Part shown: positions 25,936 through 38,439 of the stretch, piece by piece
Layout: each line of letters opens with the position of its first letter
How positions within the stretch are numbered: the first letter of the stretch is position 1
Origin: Apis mellifera
Taxonomy: Eukaryota > Arthropoda > Insecta > Hymenoptera > Apidae
NCBI RefSeq assembly: GCF_003254395.2
Contig: NC_037650.1
Span: 4,960,071 to 5,024,070 of the forward strand
Length of the DNA: 64,000 nucleotides
Direction: 5' to 3'
Program-made: the position numbers and the translations under genes
The notes under the pieces: generated by a model
The model's input: the letters and a program-made list of their open reading frames with translations, nothing else
What the model was told of the DNA's origin: nothing
The model's database searches: none

Positions 25936-26121
25936 GGGCTCAGAGACAGACAACAGTTGGAGGGTGGTGCGTGGAAGAAGCGAGGGAGGATGGGGGATAG
26001 CCGACAAATTCTTGGAGCGCTTTCGCCAGCTTGAAGAGGCACTCGATGTTCGAAAAGCAGCGTCGAAGGATCGCTGGGCCTGTTTACCCGTCCGCAGTTG
26101 CTTGAACTTTAAAGTTCGTAG
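25936..26121 (+). CDS. Candidate internal exon, unknown product (low confidence)
   Basis: An acceptor-like CGTTCCCAG precedes 186 bases that are open in one frame and end at a strong donor (TTCGTAG then GTGAGG). The translation includes ADKFLERFRQLEEALDVRKA, which looks amphipathic and could form a short helix, then RWACLPVRSC. The same frame is open upstream as far as 25787. The minus strand is also open for 150 codons across this interval, so the openness may only reflect GC content. No family is recognised. Confidence 0.15.
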
Positions 26122-26287
26122 GTGAGGCCGACCGTAAATCAAGCGTTTCAAACCGGCCACCTGTGGCATCGCGACGTCGTTCTATGCTCCTTCTCTTTCT
26201 CTCTCTTTCCCTCGTGGAATTCTACGCCGATTTGTCTTTCGTCTCTTTCCTCCCTTTCTACTTTTTACCTTGCTCAAAGATCCGATC

Positions 26288-26328
26288 CCGTCGTCGTCGT
26301 CGTCGTCGTTGTCGTCGTCGTTGTCGTG
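26288..26328. repeat. (GTC)n trinucleotide microsatellite, interrupted
   Basis: About 13 GTC copies with two GTT interruptions; the same motif as 19018-19060. Confidence 0.85.
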
Positions 26329-27154
26329 AAACGTACACGTGTATATACGTAGCGAGGAGAAAGGAGGGGGCGCGTGGAACAGGTATATGGAGGAATGAAA
26401 AAGAGAAGGCGAGTTACGAAGGGAAAGAGAGAAAGAGAGGGAGAGGAGACGATTCGATCGGTGAAAGCGACACGATCACGATGGTTACGAGGTTCCTCGA
26501 GCTGACGTGGTCCGAGGCTACTCCTGGGAACGAGGCTGGCCGCCATTAAGGCATTCCAGCGGCGTCCGTCGGTTCGAATGACGACCTCCAGCGATCCAGA
26601 AAATAAACCTCTCGTCTCGAACCTTTCCCCATATATGGTCCCCGGTTGCTGGCCGAGGTTATGAACCCTCATCGACTACGACTCGTTTACTACGGGCTAG
26701 CGAGGAACCGATCGAATATCCTTCTTTCGACCCTTGCTCCTCGTAAAACTATTTCGACTGTTCTCCCTTCCACGATATTCCCATATCATCGTCTCCCAAA
26801 CTTGATTCTGATCGTCTTATCTTTATGGAAATTCCACAGACGTCTGAAATTTACTTTCCGAAATTAAATCGAGCAAATTTGATAATTTTTGTTTTTTGTT
26901 TCTTTTTTTTTCGTAACTTTAAAACGATTGGAATATTGGAACGTCTAGAAGCGCGATACTTCTCGATCGAATCGACTCGTTTTCGAGTGTTCTCCCATTG
27001 CGCGGGGAGATTTTAAATTCCAGGAGAAATATCGAGGACCTCGGAGGCAATGGTTTATTAGAGCATAAAGAAGGCTGACCGGCCGTCGAAGCGTTGAAAC
27101 AATTAAAGTAATCCCGCGGAAATAATCTTGGCGACAGGCCGGTGTCGAGGGGCG

Positions 27155-27200
27155 GAAGCTTTAAGCTTCGATGCCGACCGTATCTCTTTAAGCTGAGATA
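27155..27200. other. Two adjacent small inverted repeats sharing TTTAAGCT
   Basis: GAAGCTT-T-AAGCTTC (27155-27169) is a perfect 7-bp inverted repeat around one base. TATCTC at 27181-27186 pairs with GAGATA at 27195-27200 around an 8-base loop, and that loop is TTTAAGCT, a word also contained in the first repeat. A short hairpin pair or a duplicated protein-binding site is possible; neither is shown. Confidence 0.5.
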
Positions 27201-29058
27201 AACGGGAGGAGAGCGGTTGAGAAAGGAAGCTCGCTGCCTCTGTCGTTTATCATCGAGGCGTAGCTATTTCGGGAACAATCCGACTCGTTTTAGTGGCTCT
27301 CAAAATCAGGACGCAAGCGGAAAATGGGGCAGAAGGGGCGATTCGACGATGAGAATGGACGAAAGGAAGAAGAAAGTACGGCGAGATGACGGCGGGAAGG
27401 GGGGACTGAAAAGGGGACGACAGGGTTTCTTATCCTCGTATAAAACGATTGCCACCGGTAACGAAAATTACGACGACGAAACAAACCTGCGATGCTAATA
27501 CGAGACGATAACTCAACCTTTACTCTCTTCTCCGACCCTTACATTGTTTCTTTACCGAGGGAGACATCTTGAGCCTCTGCATCCATCTTCCGGTTTGGAC
27601 GGACCTCGATGTGGTTGCAAACCATGGGGATGCAAATTAATTTGGCAGCATTACGCGCTTTCACCGCGAGTCTCGCGTCACTGTTTCTTTTGTTTGCTTT
27701 ACGAGAAAACGGGAGGGAAAAGCAGGGGAAAATTAGGGGGAAAGAAGGATAAAAAGGGAAAAAAAAGAAGAAAGAAAATCAGCTCAATACCGGAGAAAGA
27801 ATCGTATTTCTATTGAACGTATTAAATCAATTTCCATTGTTTCTTCGATCTCGAAGAATTTTTCTCTTCGCTTTTTGCATTCCATTGAATTTTTTTTCTT
27901 TTTTTTTTCCTTTTCTTTTTTTTTTTTTCTTTTCTCATCGATACTTCTTCTGTCAAGGAAAGAGAACGATAGCGAGGACGACTTTGGGCCAATAAGAATA
28001 GCTCACTCCCGTGGAAAGGATCGTAATTAGAGGCTATTTATCGCTGGCCTTGAGGAAATTTCTTCTGTACCCTCCGCAACATCTATCTTACTTTCCCTCC
28101 TTCCTGCTCCTTCGCCCGTTTTGCGTCTCTCCTACTACTTCTCTAGCCAACGAGCAAACCCCTCACGCGAGATTTACCAGTATTAACGTCGAATAGAGGA
28201 CACAGCCGTTTAAGGCAAATTGCGGAGATATCGTTAAAAGGACCGGTTACACGGATTTTAAAGCGTATTTATTACGCTCTCGGCCGCTAATTATACCAAC
28301 GTGATAATACATTCATCGATCGAAGAACGAAGAAAGAACCCTGTGACCTCGATTTATCGCAATTTATCCGCTAGTGGCATTCTAATTTCAACTGTCTGTA
28401 TCGAGATCGTACATATATTAAAATCATCGATGATACGTACCATTACGACGACAAGGGAACGAACGAATTCGAATTGACGGCTGGATAATCTAAACGAAAG
28501 TCGGAACGTCCGACTATACGCGTACCGTTTCTACTTGGAACGGGCGCTCGTGGAAGAATTGATAATTTAACTTGGTATTTTCGTCGTAATCAGAATATTC
28601 GGTTTCAATTTAATAATAAGTAAAAAGTTTCTGATGCTAGAGATTTGGTTTTCATAACGCGGCAGATTACGTATCGTATAAACCGCGATTTGAATAAATT
28701 TAGATCAATATCTTGGCCGACCACTCTTCCTCGACCCCGTGTTTCTTCCTTCCTCGCCGCAACGCCCACGCTTTTTCCACCGCCATCGAGAATATTTCCC
28801 CGTTTTTATACCGGGTTCTCGTATTATCGGTATAATGAAATTCAGAAAGGAAGTGCATTTTTAGCGAGGAGAGGGCAAGCGAGCTTATGTCGCGGTGAAA
28901 AGATTATGCAAAGTGTTCGGCCGCCGTTCGAATCTCATTAAAACAGGACAGATGCGGATCTGGAAACTTGTTTTCATCCGGCGGATGAATAGGCAGCGTC
29001 GGATGGCAACCTTGAAGGCGGCGGTGGCGGCGGCGAATACTAATATAATTGTCCCTTC

Positions 29059-29099
29059 GATCACGTGATCTCGTGCCGGCTAATGACGTCATTACGTCA
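29059..29099. promoter_or_regulatory. E-box palindrome next to two CRE-type sites
   Basis: GATCACGTGATC (29059-29070) is a perfect 12-bp palindrome centred on the E-box CACGTG. Fourteen bases later TGACGTCATTACGTCA (29084-29099) holds a full cAMP-response-type palindrome and a second TACGTCA half. These are classical binding words for bHLH and bZIP proteins (established knowledge). Their tight spacing, and the GGCGGC-rich DNA just upstream at 29019-29035, make a regulatory element plausible. No transcript start is visible nearby. Confidence 0.35.
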
Positions 29100-32000
29100 C
29101 GCTAATAGCCTTTCCCTAACAGGCTGTCGAGACTGAAGAGACTTCACCGTCGAGGATTCACCGTCTATGGAAAGTGTTTCCCTTTCTACCTTTCCGCCCA
29201 ATCCGTTTAATAGATTTGCTCGACACCAAGGGACGACGTTTCATAAACTTTTTTTCCTCGCCCTAACGTTAACGAGGCCACGTACGAATCGTTACGTTCG
29301 CGTAAACGATGCCAACTTTCCCTTTCGTCACGAGGGGAAAGGAGAAAAAGGAGAAACAAGGGAAAAAGTAGGCAGAGATTTCAACGTTGCTGGAAATTTA
29401 TTCGTCGTCCGTCATAAATTTGCCGCGTTCTCGCAACACGGGCACGTACCCGCCCTCTTTTTCTCCCCACACTTTTTCTTGAATTTTATTTTTCAAGCCT
29501 CTCTCCTCGTACACGAAGAAATAAAGAAAGAGAGAGAGAGGAGAATCCTGCGCAAGATTTTTAATGCGTTTTCCTTGCGTTCCACGGAATTCCTAACGAA
29601 CCACTCGTGTCCCTCAAAGGGTGATTACGGAGGCAACGATTACAGCGCGATTCAGCGGCCGGCCGGTTGGACCCCTGCGTTGAGATACGCAGTTGGACGC
29701 AGTTTGGACGCGACAATGGTCCCGGTTCCGCGCGACAGAAACGCGAAAGTATCCTCGAGACCCGTCGACGCATAAAATGGAGCGGACGAGGCGAAACTTG
29801 ATTATAATTACGATTTTCCCCCAAGTACACTCGAGGGGCGGGAGTAACGAACTGCACCCAAGTGCCACGCCAAACATTTGCGTACCTGTATGCAGTCGCT
29901 TCCCCGCATTCTCCGCATCTTTGTGCAACAGGGTAGTGTGCGCACCTACCCCAAAGAGAAGTTCCGTAATGCCGGGCGTTGTGCGCGCACGTGCAACGCG
30001 CACGCGATCGTAAGAGTTTCGAGTGGTGATGGTGGTAGTGGTGGCCTCCTCCACGTGCACGTACACGCTTCGAAAGCATCATCCTAGACACGATTAACGT
30101 GTACCGCGACGATAACGATCCCCGTGTATAGCTTTCGAGGGGTCTTGTACCGATGTTTCGAGACAACGCACCGACGTAATTTTATAATTCGCTCGAAGCG
30201 TATAATTCTCGAACGAGTTTCATCCCATCCGTGTTTCATCCGGCCCCGCATCTCGTCGCGTACGTAATTTTCCAGAGCGGAGAGAGAGAGAGAGAGAGAG
30301 ATGTCGATCGAGGTATTGACGTCCGCTTCACCGATGATATAAATAAAACGGAAACGAAGGGTGGTATTCTCCACCGTGAAATCCCTGCACGTTCAATTAT
30401 CGTCGCTCTTGCGGAGAATCACATGTCGCGTTCCTCAACGTGGATGCTGCGAGCTTCTATTTACGATCGTCACGAGCGTTATTATGCATTGACCCAGATG
30501 CTCGCGAGCGTCGATACGCGAGTACACTAATTTATATCGGATCGTGTTTCACTCTAGATTTCCTATAATTATCCTGGTGGAGGTTAAGATGAAGGGGGTT
30601 AACCAATACTGGAGGAGAAGGGGGTGGGAACGCGTCGAGTTTGCAGCGTCGAGTGAAAGGCGGCACTCGAACCGCTCGAGACGCGCGTACATCCTCTGGA
30701 TGTATTCTCGACGACTCGCGACCTACTCTCTTCCTCTTCCTCTTCTCCTTCTTCTTCTTTTTGCCTCTCTCGACGAGGCGAATGGGATGGAGACGAGGGG
30801 GAGAGAGGCACGCGGTTGTGAAACGCAAACAGAGAATACGTCGTTATTGTGGAACGTTATAGCAGATTCACGGCCGATCGGTTGCCGAAAGCTGCCGATG
30901 CAAGCCTCGTTAAACACGAGAACGGAAAAGAGGTCTTCGTTGTTACCGTCTTTCAACTCGGTCTTTCAACTTCTTCTCCTCCTCCTCCTCCTCCTCTTCT
31001 TTTTCCGCACGCCTCTTAACAATCCTGTCCCTACTCTCGCTAACTTTCAACCAAGTACTCGAGTATCCAGATGGTCCGTGGTCATTACCTGGCTGGCTTA
31101 GCTTTCTCGTAACGAGATCGTAAAAGAGTACGTGTATCCGCCGAGAAAATGTGTATCTTTAAAGTCGAAAGGACGCTCTTCGCGTACAACCCTGGATGGT
31201 TCATCGTGCGATTTTATTAAGCCAGAGATCTTTCGCGAGATCCTAAAAATATTCGATTGTAACGTAACGTTTCGATAATGTTTCCTTACCGTCGAGTACA
31301 CGTTTCTCTTCCTCGAACAATCGGAAATGTTTGACGAGGAACGACAAATACGGAAGGGAAGGAGGAATAATAGAAGACATTCGTCGATATCTAATAATAT
31401 CCTAATTTTCGAGAAATATATTCCTTTTTTTTTAGTAACCTCTCGTTGACGTTCAAACGTGTTCTCGAAAATTGTTCTCGAGCACGATCATTGGAAACGT
31501 TATAAAATACCATTGAAAGAAAGGAAAGAGGGGGGAAGAAAAAAGAAATCGAGGGAGCGGAAGATAAGAACGGAATTATCCGGCCCGCGATTCAACGATC
31601 TCTCGTTTCGACATGGATGATGCCCCCTCCCCCCCATTCGTTTCCTCGTTTTCGACATCGCGATCATGTTCCCTCGATGTCGATAAAGAAACGTAAATAG
31701 ATGGCTGAACGAGGGCGGGGAACGGGGATAAGAGGAGGGCGCGGTGAAAAAGTGGAAAATGTATTCCCGGCTTTCCGCTAGTCCTTTTTCTTGGCTCGAT
31801 TCCTTGTCTATTGGTTCTCTCAATTGCGGAAACTCAGTTATCTGCTCTGATTCACCTAAATCGATCCGAGGGGGGAGAGGAGGTCGGGGAGGGGAAGTCG
31901 ATACTCGCGGTGACTCTTGTAACCTGCATAACGAGCCGGCAAAATAACACGAGTACTCGACGAGTTCGTCGGTTGGCTAGTGAATACGGGGTCTCGTGAA

Positions 32001-34922
32001 ACTTTCCGTCCACCCTTGGTTTTCTCCACCGTTTTTTTTTATTCCCGCGCAAAGAAGACCGACACGAAACTTTCTGTTAAAATGATTAAACGTAAACGAC
32101 GATCCCTCCTTCTTGCTTCGTCGTAAAACTTCCTCTTCCCTCTCTCTCTTCCCCTTCGTGCTTCGTCCTCGCGTTCGATCGTCTTTGTTCCTGGGGACCT
32201 GGGTTAAGTTGTCTGTCCAGTCGGTCGTTTTGCAGAAGGCGAGGGGCAGGATCATGGAATGATCCAGCTGGAAGGCCAAGTCGACACGGGAGAAAGAACG
32301 GAGGAAAAATTATTACCGTTCCTCTTCCTCCGCCAATTCTGATACGTGTTGATTAGTTCTCTTAACTGCAAACCCGTTTCCTCCCTCTTCCGCCTCGGAG
32401 TTCGCGAAAGTCTCGATTGGACTCGGGGGGCGATCCTCGCGTTAGCTTTTACACCTGAACGGTATCCTTTAATTGAGCCCGGCCGCGTTCCTGTGTTAAT
32501 TGAACACGCTCGAATCGTTATTTCTTCTTTCCTTAGTTTCCTCTTCGGGATGAACCGCCCGCCGAGTTAACGACGATTATATATAGAAAAACAAGGAACG
32601 ATTCACGAAGACGTTGGATTCACGGTTGGATCGTAGAGACTCTCTCTCTCTCTCTCTTCTTTTGCGTCGCGTGAAAGAAAAAGGAATACAGATATTTTAG
32701 AGACCTTTCCAACAATGCCACGTTTGACACGTTGCGAAGCTTTAGCGCGATTACGAAGAAGCGATACGTAAAGATTCGTATCCGAAAGAATCCGGCTGAC
32801 TATGCGCTTACTGTTTCCACTTACCGCGTTGAACGCTTAAATTTCTTTCCAACGATCGCAAAGCTGGATTGCAGTAAGAGCTACAACTTCTAAATTACAC
32901 CCCTTAACAGATTGTGTCCGAGGAATGGAATTACACAATTTCTTGAGTAACAAAGTTTTAAACGCGTGTAACGCAAAGTGAATTAATTTAGATTATTTTA
33001 AATCTCTCGGAAAGCTAATTAACGATTCTTTTCGAGAGATGTATTTTTTCGTTATCTTTTAAAGGATCGAAACAAAGGAGGAAGGAAAAAGGAAAAGAAA
33101 AGAAAAGAAAGATATGGCAATACGTGGGAAGAAAAATTTCGTTGGCCACCGAATTTAGGAGGAGGCAGGCACGAGACCCTTTATACACCTTAATTGCGTC
33201 GCCGAGTGTAAGGTAATGTCGTTAGCGCGCGGTCCTTTGAGCTTGAAATTCAATTATTTTATAGCGCACGCTATGTTCACCCCCGCTACCGTCACTCGAG
33301 AAGAACACGCACAGGGAAACAGGTGTTGTTCGAGTTCTTTGAACAAGAATCTGTCGTTTCTTATTAACCGGTTCCGAACTAATCGACTAATTTCGTCGGA
33401 TAATTTAGCCGGCGTGAACGCGATGCTCCTCGTTGCTCCTCGAGATACGAAGTGAGTCGAGATATAGTCGTCGTCCCCACCCTCGCGATTTCGTTTCTTT
33501 TTTACCGTTGGAGAGAATGGTCGTGGCCGAGCTGGGAATCCGGAAACTGGAATTTCAATCGGAATTTCTATCATCTATCGCTGGCAGCGGTACACGGATA
33601 TAAGCATTTAAATAAGCAGCCCGGGTTCGCCGATTTATTACGCTCATATTGAAATTCCTATGCTCTTATTGCTACGTCTAGCCAACCGTCTAGCATTCCA
33701 TTCGGATACATCGTATCGTTTTAACTCGGCACAAGGAGATATTTTTCCTCCCGAAATTTTTACATTTCCTGGCCATTGTTACATACATATATATATATAC
33801 ATCCCCATTTCACGTTCAGAATAGTTTACCACCGTCACCGACATATAAACTCCAATTTCCATTGAATAATTATAACGGAATTATAAACCAGTTGTCACCT
33901 CGATATGCAGAGAGAACCGAGAAACTCGAAACTCGATTGGTATTTCGATCGAAATTTAACGAGCAATACTTGGACAACGTAATTCATGCGACGCAACTTT
34001 CGCGGGTATAATCGGGGGTGGAATATCATCGAACAGATCGAAGACTCGACATTCCCTTTGCCGCGATGATTTCGAAATATGGAAACCAATGTTCCTCCAC
34101 TTTCTGCCTGGATCTTTGTACTTCTTTCCACCAACGTCCCTCAAGCCTTGGAAACTCGCTTCATCCCTGCAACTTGGACCGCTTCGTTCTTCCCTCGAGT
34201 CGTCCCATTCTGCGCCCCATGAAACCCAGTTAACCCCTCCCCGCCCCCGAAGCGGCGAGAAACACGAAACTTTGCCCCGCGACTTTGACTTCGTGAGATG
34301 GTCCACGAGCGTTGTTGAAAGTTTGGAAGCATCGCTCGCTGCTCGGCCTTCCGCAATCATTGTTCACCGATCCTGATACACGTTTTCGGAGTGTAGGGAG
34401 GGGGCGATAAGGGGCGAAAGATTATGCGCTCGTTCGAAGGATTCTCTCGTCGTTCTCTGGTCGCCACTGCGGTTATCCTGTGCAATCGAAAGGGGGGAAC
34501 GATCGACGATCGATCGTGCGCGCGATTGGCCTCCATCCGCCTTCCTCGCGGATGCGGTTTCCATCTTTCTCGATTGTCTTTTTTTTTTTTTTTTTTCTTT
34601 CCATTCCTCCCCTAACTTTGATATACTTTTCCTCTCCACCCAGGGGAATGTTCAAGGTGCGACAACAGTCCAAGTTGCGAGTTTTGTTTTCCGAGTTTGA
34701 GAAGGGAGTAATGGAGTTTTATAGTAGAGGGTATTGGCAGTGGATAAGTCCGGTATTAGCCGGACATATCGATCATGATCGAATAAATGGAATGAGACAT
34801 TGATTGCCAAGTGGGACAAGACGGTGGGGAATATAGGTCGGAAATTTATCAAGAATGTAGAATAAGGTTGTCACGATCGGGCGAGTGGAATGGTTTGCAG
34901 CTTATCGATCGAAATGTTTCGA

Positions 34923-34958
<36 letters not shown>

Positions 34959-34959
34959 T
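34923..34959. repeat. (ATT)n trinucleotide microsatellite
   Basis: About 12 uninterrupted ATT copies. Read on the plus strand in one frame it produces a tyrosine run, which is a repeat artefact. Confidence 0.9.
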
Positions 34960-35826
34960 TCGTCTCGAGATGTCGCAATATATATTTATTGAAACGAATA
35001 TTTATTGTCGTCGTTTGAAAATGGCAATGATAAGGATGAAGGAGTTGTTCCCGCTTTTATCTCGAGGAAAAAAGGGAATAATTCAAAGCTCTATATCTTT
35101 CATAAATGAATATTTCAAAACGAGCGGTCAACTCGTTGATATAATAGCGCCAACGTGCACAGACTTTTATAATCTTTGTCGCGACATAATTATTTCTCGT
35201 AGTATTATCTTCGTTCCGCGACTTTCTTTACGATCCAACTCTCGACCTCTTTGTATCAAACTTTTTGAAATTATCGCGCGCGTATCGCGCACCCCTTCAT
35301 AAAGAAAACTGGCTGGCTACAATTATTTCCACGAGAATTATTACGCGGTTATATTTGCGATCGATGTCCCGAATTTTAAACTATCGATTATAAATAATTC
35401 CATCGAGATGATTTTCGCAAAAATGGAAGTCGCCCACTTTCTCTCGAGAGAGGTTGAAAGGTTTATAGCTATCTACAGAAGCGTCTACCTCGAAGTGGGA
35501 CCTCGCCCATAATGGGATGTCAAAACCGATGAACGCGATTATGTTAAAGAAGCTGTTCCTATCCCGCCTTCTTACGAAACATTGGTATCGTAATCGAATT
35601 GCACGATCCGTGAAACGCACGCGAGGAATTTCTAGGATTTATGAGATTCCGTAAGATATCCTTGGATTATGGATCTAAATGGGACATCTCTATCGGGGAG
35701 ACTAATGGAATTTCTGCAATAGAACAACCTCGAATCGATGTAACCGGTATTAAACACTTTCGAAAACGAGACAGCGTTTTTCAATACGATCGTTTCGGAT
35801 CGATCAAACCGTACGTTAAGAAATAA

Positions 35827-35844
35827 CAATATTGATCAATATTG
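35827..35844. other. Perfect 18-bp palindrome
   Basis: CAATATTGATCAATATTG equals its own reverse complement and can also be read as two head-to-tail CAATATTGA words with a period of 10. It lies in AT-rich DNA. It could be a dimeric binding site or chance. Confidence 0.5.
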
Positions 35845-36320
35845 AAGAAAGATGTTTCGAATTCGTTAAAATTATCTCGGTCAACAAGTTATGATAAAAT
35901 TATAAAACTATATAAACGCGAGACAAGTCATATTTTTCTATCGTATGAAAAAATATATATCCAAAGACGGTAATCATATTTGTCTTTTATAAAATTGATC
36001 GATGAACGTAAGATTTACTTCTACACGATCGAGATATATCGTTAAATATTTTTTTTTCTTCGTGTCAATTATCGATTTATTGTACACACATGAATCGAGT
36101 CGCGGGGCAAAGCAAGGCAATTAAAAATCTTCGCAACTGTTCATCGAATCAAACGACGAATCATCGTTTTAATCTCTCCACGGATAATAATAACGCCTTT
36201 GTGAATCCGTCTTACACGCTTATTCAATGATTATTTTTCTGCTCCAATTTTCGCCACGGACGAGATAGGATGTGAAGCTACGTCGACCTGTCTCCGCCGT
36301 ACGGCTACGTGAATGAACGT

Positions 36321-36752
36321 CTAGAGACGTTGAGGATGAAAACTGGTGACCATCGAACCGATCGCGAAAGAACGAGCTATCCGCGTAATCATCCCGCTCC
36401 AGATTGCGTTTCCGTCTCGATGCATTTTCGAGTTTTCCGAGGCCATCGTAATTAGCGTGGCTCTGGCCGATGCTCCAGCTTTCAGGGTAAAATAGAATTG
36501 ACCGGCGTGAATGGCAAAGATTCTATGGTAATGGACCCCTGGTAACTCGACTTCGTTATTAATCATCCGGTCGAATTTAGGTCCTGTGCTCGCGTTACAA
36601 TTACTGAATCGGGAACGAACCGAAGCCCAGGGAATGGTCGGGCTAATGCACAGGGCTGGCGACGCAATTGACACGAAGTGGAATCGGTGTAACGTTCGTT
36701 GAAAGCTATTGATATGGCGTAACGTTTGCGACACGCAATCCCGAATAACTTA
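36321..36752 (-). CDS. Candidate coding segment, about 143 codons, unknown product (low confidence)
   Basis: This minus-strand frame is open from just after a TAA to a TAG at 36321. It lies in a GC-richer island (about 36240-36760) flanked by AT-rich DNA. The translation has a balanced amino-acid mix, including the stretch GQFYFTLKAGASARATLI and two tryptophans, and is not simple sequence. No ATG lies near its upstream end (a GTG is available at 36734), so it would have to be an internal or terminal exon. A perfect 11-bp hairpin lies immediately upstream on this strand (36774-36802). I recognise no family. Confidence 0.2.
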
Positions 36753-36773
36753 TTGAATCAGAACGAGAACACA

Positions 36774-36802
36774 AAGAATTGAGGTGTGTATCCTCAATTC
36801 TT
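36774..36802. other. Perfect 11-bp inverted repeat, 7-base loop
   Basis: AAGAATTGAGG pairs with CCTCAATTCTT around TGTGTAT. The stem is perfect and sits between the candidate minus-strand segment and the candidate plus-strand exon at 37114. Confidence 0.65.
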
Positions 36803-37113
36803 CATATATTATTTATAATTGAGCGTGAAATTTTACACTAATTTCGCGATAATTTTAACATTTTTCCAATCTGTTGAAAGGTTTATAACGAGAAAGCATT
36901 ATGTAGTTATTCGTGAAGTTTATAATTTCACAATTGTGTATCGATCAAAATATTTTATACAAAAAAATGATTTAGGAAATAATTTTCTTTCGAAACAATT
37001 ATTCGAAACGTTTTGTTATTTCATGTACCGGCCGATTAGTTACCGACTGATTTATATATAAATCATCGACGAATCTAGGCGTCGCTTGGGTTCCTTCTTT
37101 CTTTTCCTTTCAG

Positions 37114-37319
37114 TATGATTCAGGTGCGTGCGGCCTTCGCGTCTTCTCCCGTCCGAACTCGTTGAATTGATAAAAGTTATTGAACAAATAGAAAGTGTGA
37201 TACAGTGGTATATATAATCATGTGCAGCAGAAAGCAGAAAAGTTATTGTGTTTATCGTAATTGAAGTAAGGAGTGTGATTGAGGCGCAGTTTCACAAAAA
37301 GAAGAATGCGGAATTTGAG
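37114..37319 (+). other. Candidate non-coding (5' UTR-type) exon
   Basis: A strong acceptor (CTTTCTTTTCCTTTCAG) ends at 37113 and a good donor (TTTGAG then GTTAGT) begins at 37320, giving a 206-base exon. All three frames carry stops until near the end, where an ATG at 37304 reads MRNLR before the donor, so it would be mainly untranslated leader. An alternative donor (ATTCAG then GTGCGT) lies only ten bases into the segment. A TATATATAA word at 37209-37217 could instead be a TATA box for a start near 37240. The satellite array would then lie in the following intron. Evidence is splice-signal pattern only. Confidence 0.25.
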
Positions 37320-37664
37320 GTTAGTCTCTTACTTGTAAAAATAGAATTTAAGGACTACTTTCACGCATTATTTCTTCTATTTATTGAAATCATATCGCGC
37401 TAATATGTTTTTATGATCATTCAACTTGTGATAATCCTTTTTTTCGTCGGAATCGTATCTTTACTTTCGCTGACTCTCAAGTATAATATACGGTCACGAC
37501 AGGAATAGTTTTCAATCGAAAAAGATTATTTCCATGCGAATTTTTCCACAAAAAAACGTCAATCATAACGTGAATTTCTAATTTCAACGTAGTGAAAAGG
37601 CGAATAATATTAATAAATAAGAATTATTGTCTAAATTATCATATTTCGCAAGTTCTTTCGCATC

Positions 37665-38439
37665 GACTCTCAAGTATAATATACGGTCATGACCAGGAAC
37701 AGTTCTCGATCGAAAAAAATTATTTCCATTCGAATTTTTCCACAAAAAAACGTCAATCATAACGTGAATTTCTAATATGAACGTAGTAAAAAGGCGAATA
37801 ACATTAATAAATAAGAATTATTTATTAAATTATCGTATTTCGCACTTTTTTTCGCATCGACTCTCAAGTATAATATACGGTCATGACAGGAACAGTTTTC
37901 GATCGAAAAAGATAATTTCCATTCGAATTTTTCCACAAAAAAACGTCAATCCTAACGTGAACTTCTAATTTGAACGTAGTAAAAGTGCGAATAACATTAA
38001 TAAATTAGTATTATTTTTTAAATTATCATATTTCGCAATTTTTTTCGCATCGACTCTCAAGTATAATATACGGTCACGACAGGAATAGTTCTCGATCGTA
38101 AAAAGATTATTTCTATTCGAATTTTTCCACAAAAAAACGTCAATCATAACGTGAATTTCTAATATGAACGTAGTGCAAATACGAATAACATTAATAAATA
38201 AGAATTATTTTCTAAATTATCATATTTCGCACTTTTTTTCGCATCGACTCTCAAGTATAATATACGGTGACGCTAGAAATATTTCTCGATCGTAAAAAGA
38301 TTATTTCCATTCGAATTTTTCCACAAAAAAACGTCAATCATAACGTGAATTTCTAATATGAACGTAGTGCAAATACGAATAACATTAATAAATAAGAATT
38401 ATTTTCTAAATTATCATATTTCGCACTTTTTTTCGCATC
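37665..38439 (+). repeat. Higher-order block 1 (unit types D-A-B-C)
   Basis: Units 2-5 of the array. Type A carries AAAAAGATAATTTCC, type B carries CACGACAGGAATAG, type C carries TGACGCTAGAAATATTT, and unit 2 is the closest relative of the later D units. The same order follows immediately in the next block. Confidence 0.8.

Larger units (their letters stand above)
26140..29040. other. Unique DNA with simple repeats, no gene recognised
   Basis: This holds C/T-rich text (26185-26275), a GTC run, T-rich DNA (27895-27945), A/G-rich DNA (27700-27780) and a pair of small inverted repeats near 27155-27200. The many frames of 60-130 codons are compositionally biased or unrecognised. Confidence 0.4.
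29100..36240. other. Unique DNA with microsatellites, no gene recognised
   Basis: Simple repeats include GA at 30280-30301, CTT/CTC at 30727-30760 and 30973-31000, CT at 32640-32657, TA at 33787-33800 and (ATT)n at 34923-34959. Frames of about 200 codons on both strands at 29.2-30.2 kb overlap each other and contain runs such as poly-Thr or poly-His from trinucleotide text. From about 34.8 kb the sequence becomes more AT-rich. Confidence 0.4.

Noticed and set aside
29167..30166. Frames of about 200 codons on both strands
   Set aside because: They are mutually overlapping openness in GC-rich text, with poly-Thr/poly-His readings of trinucleotide sequence. No family is recognised.
34811..35302. 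Plus-strand 163-codon frame with a tyrosine run
   Set aside because: The tyrosines come from the (ATT)n microsatellite. The rest is unrecognised and lies in AT-rich DNA.
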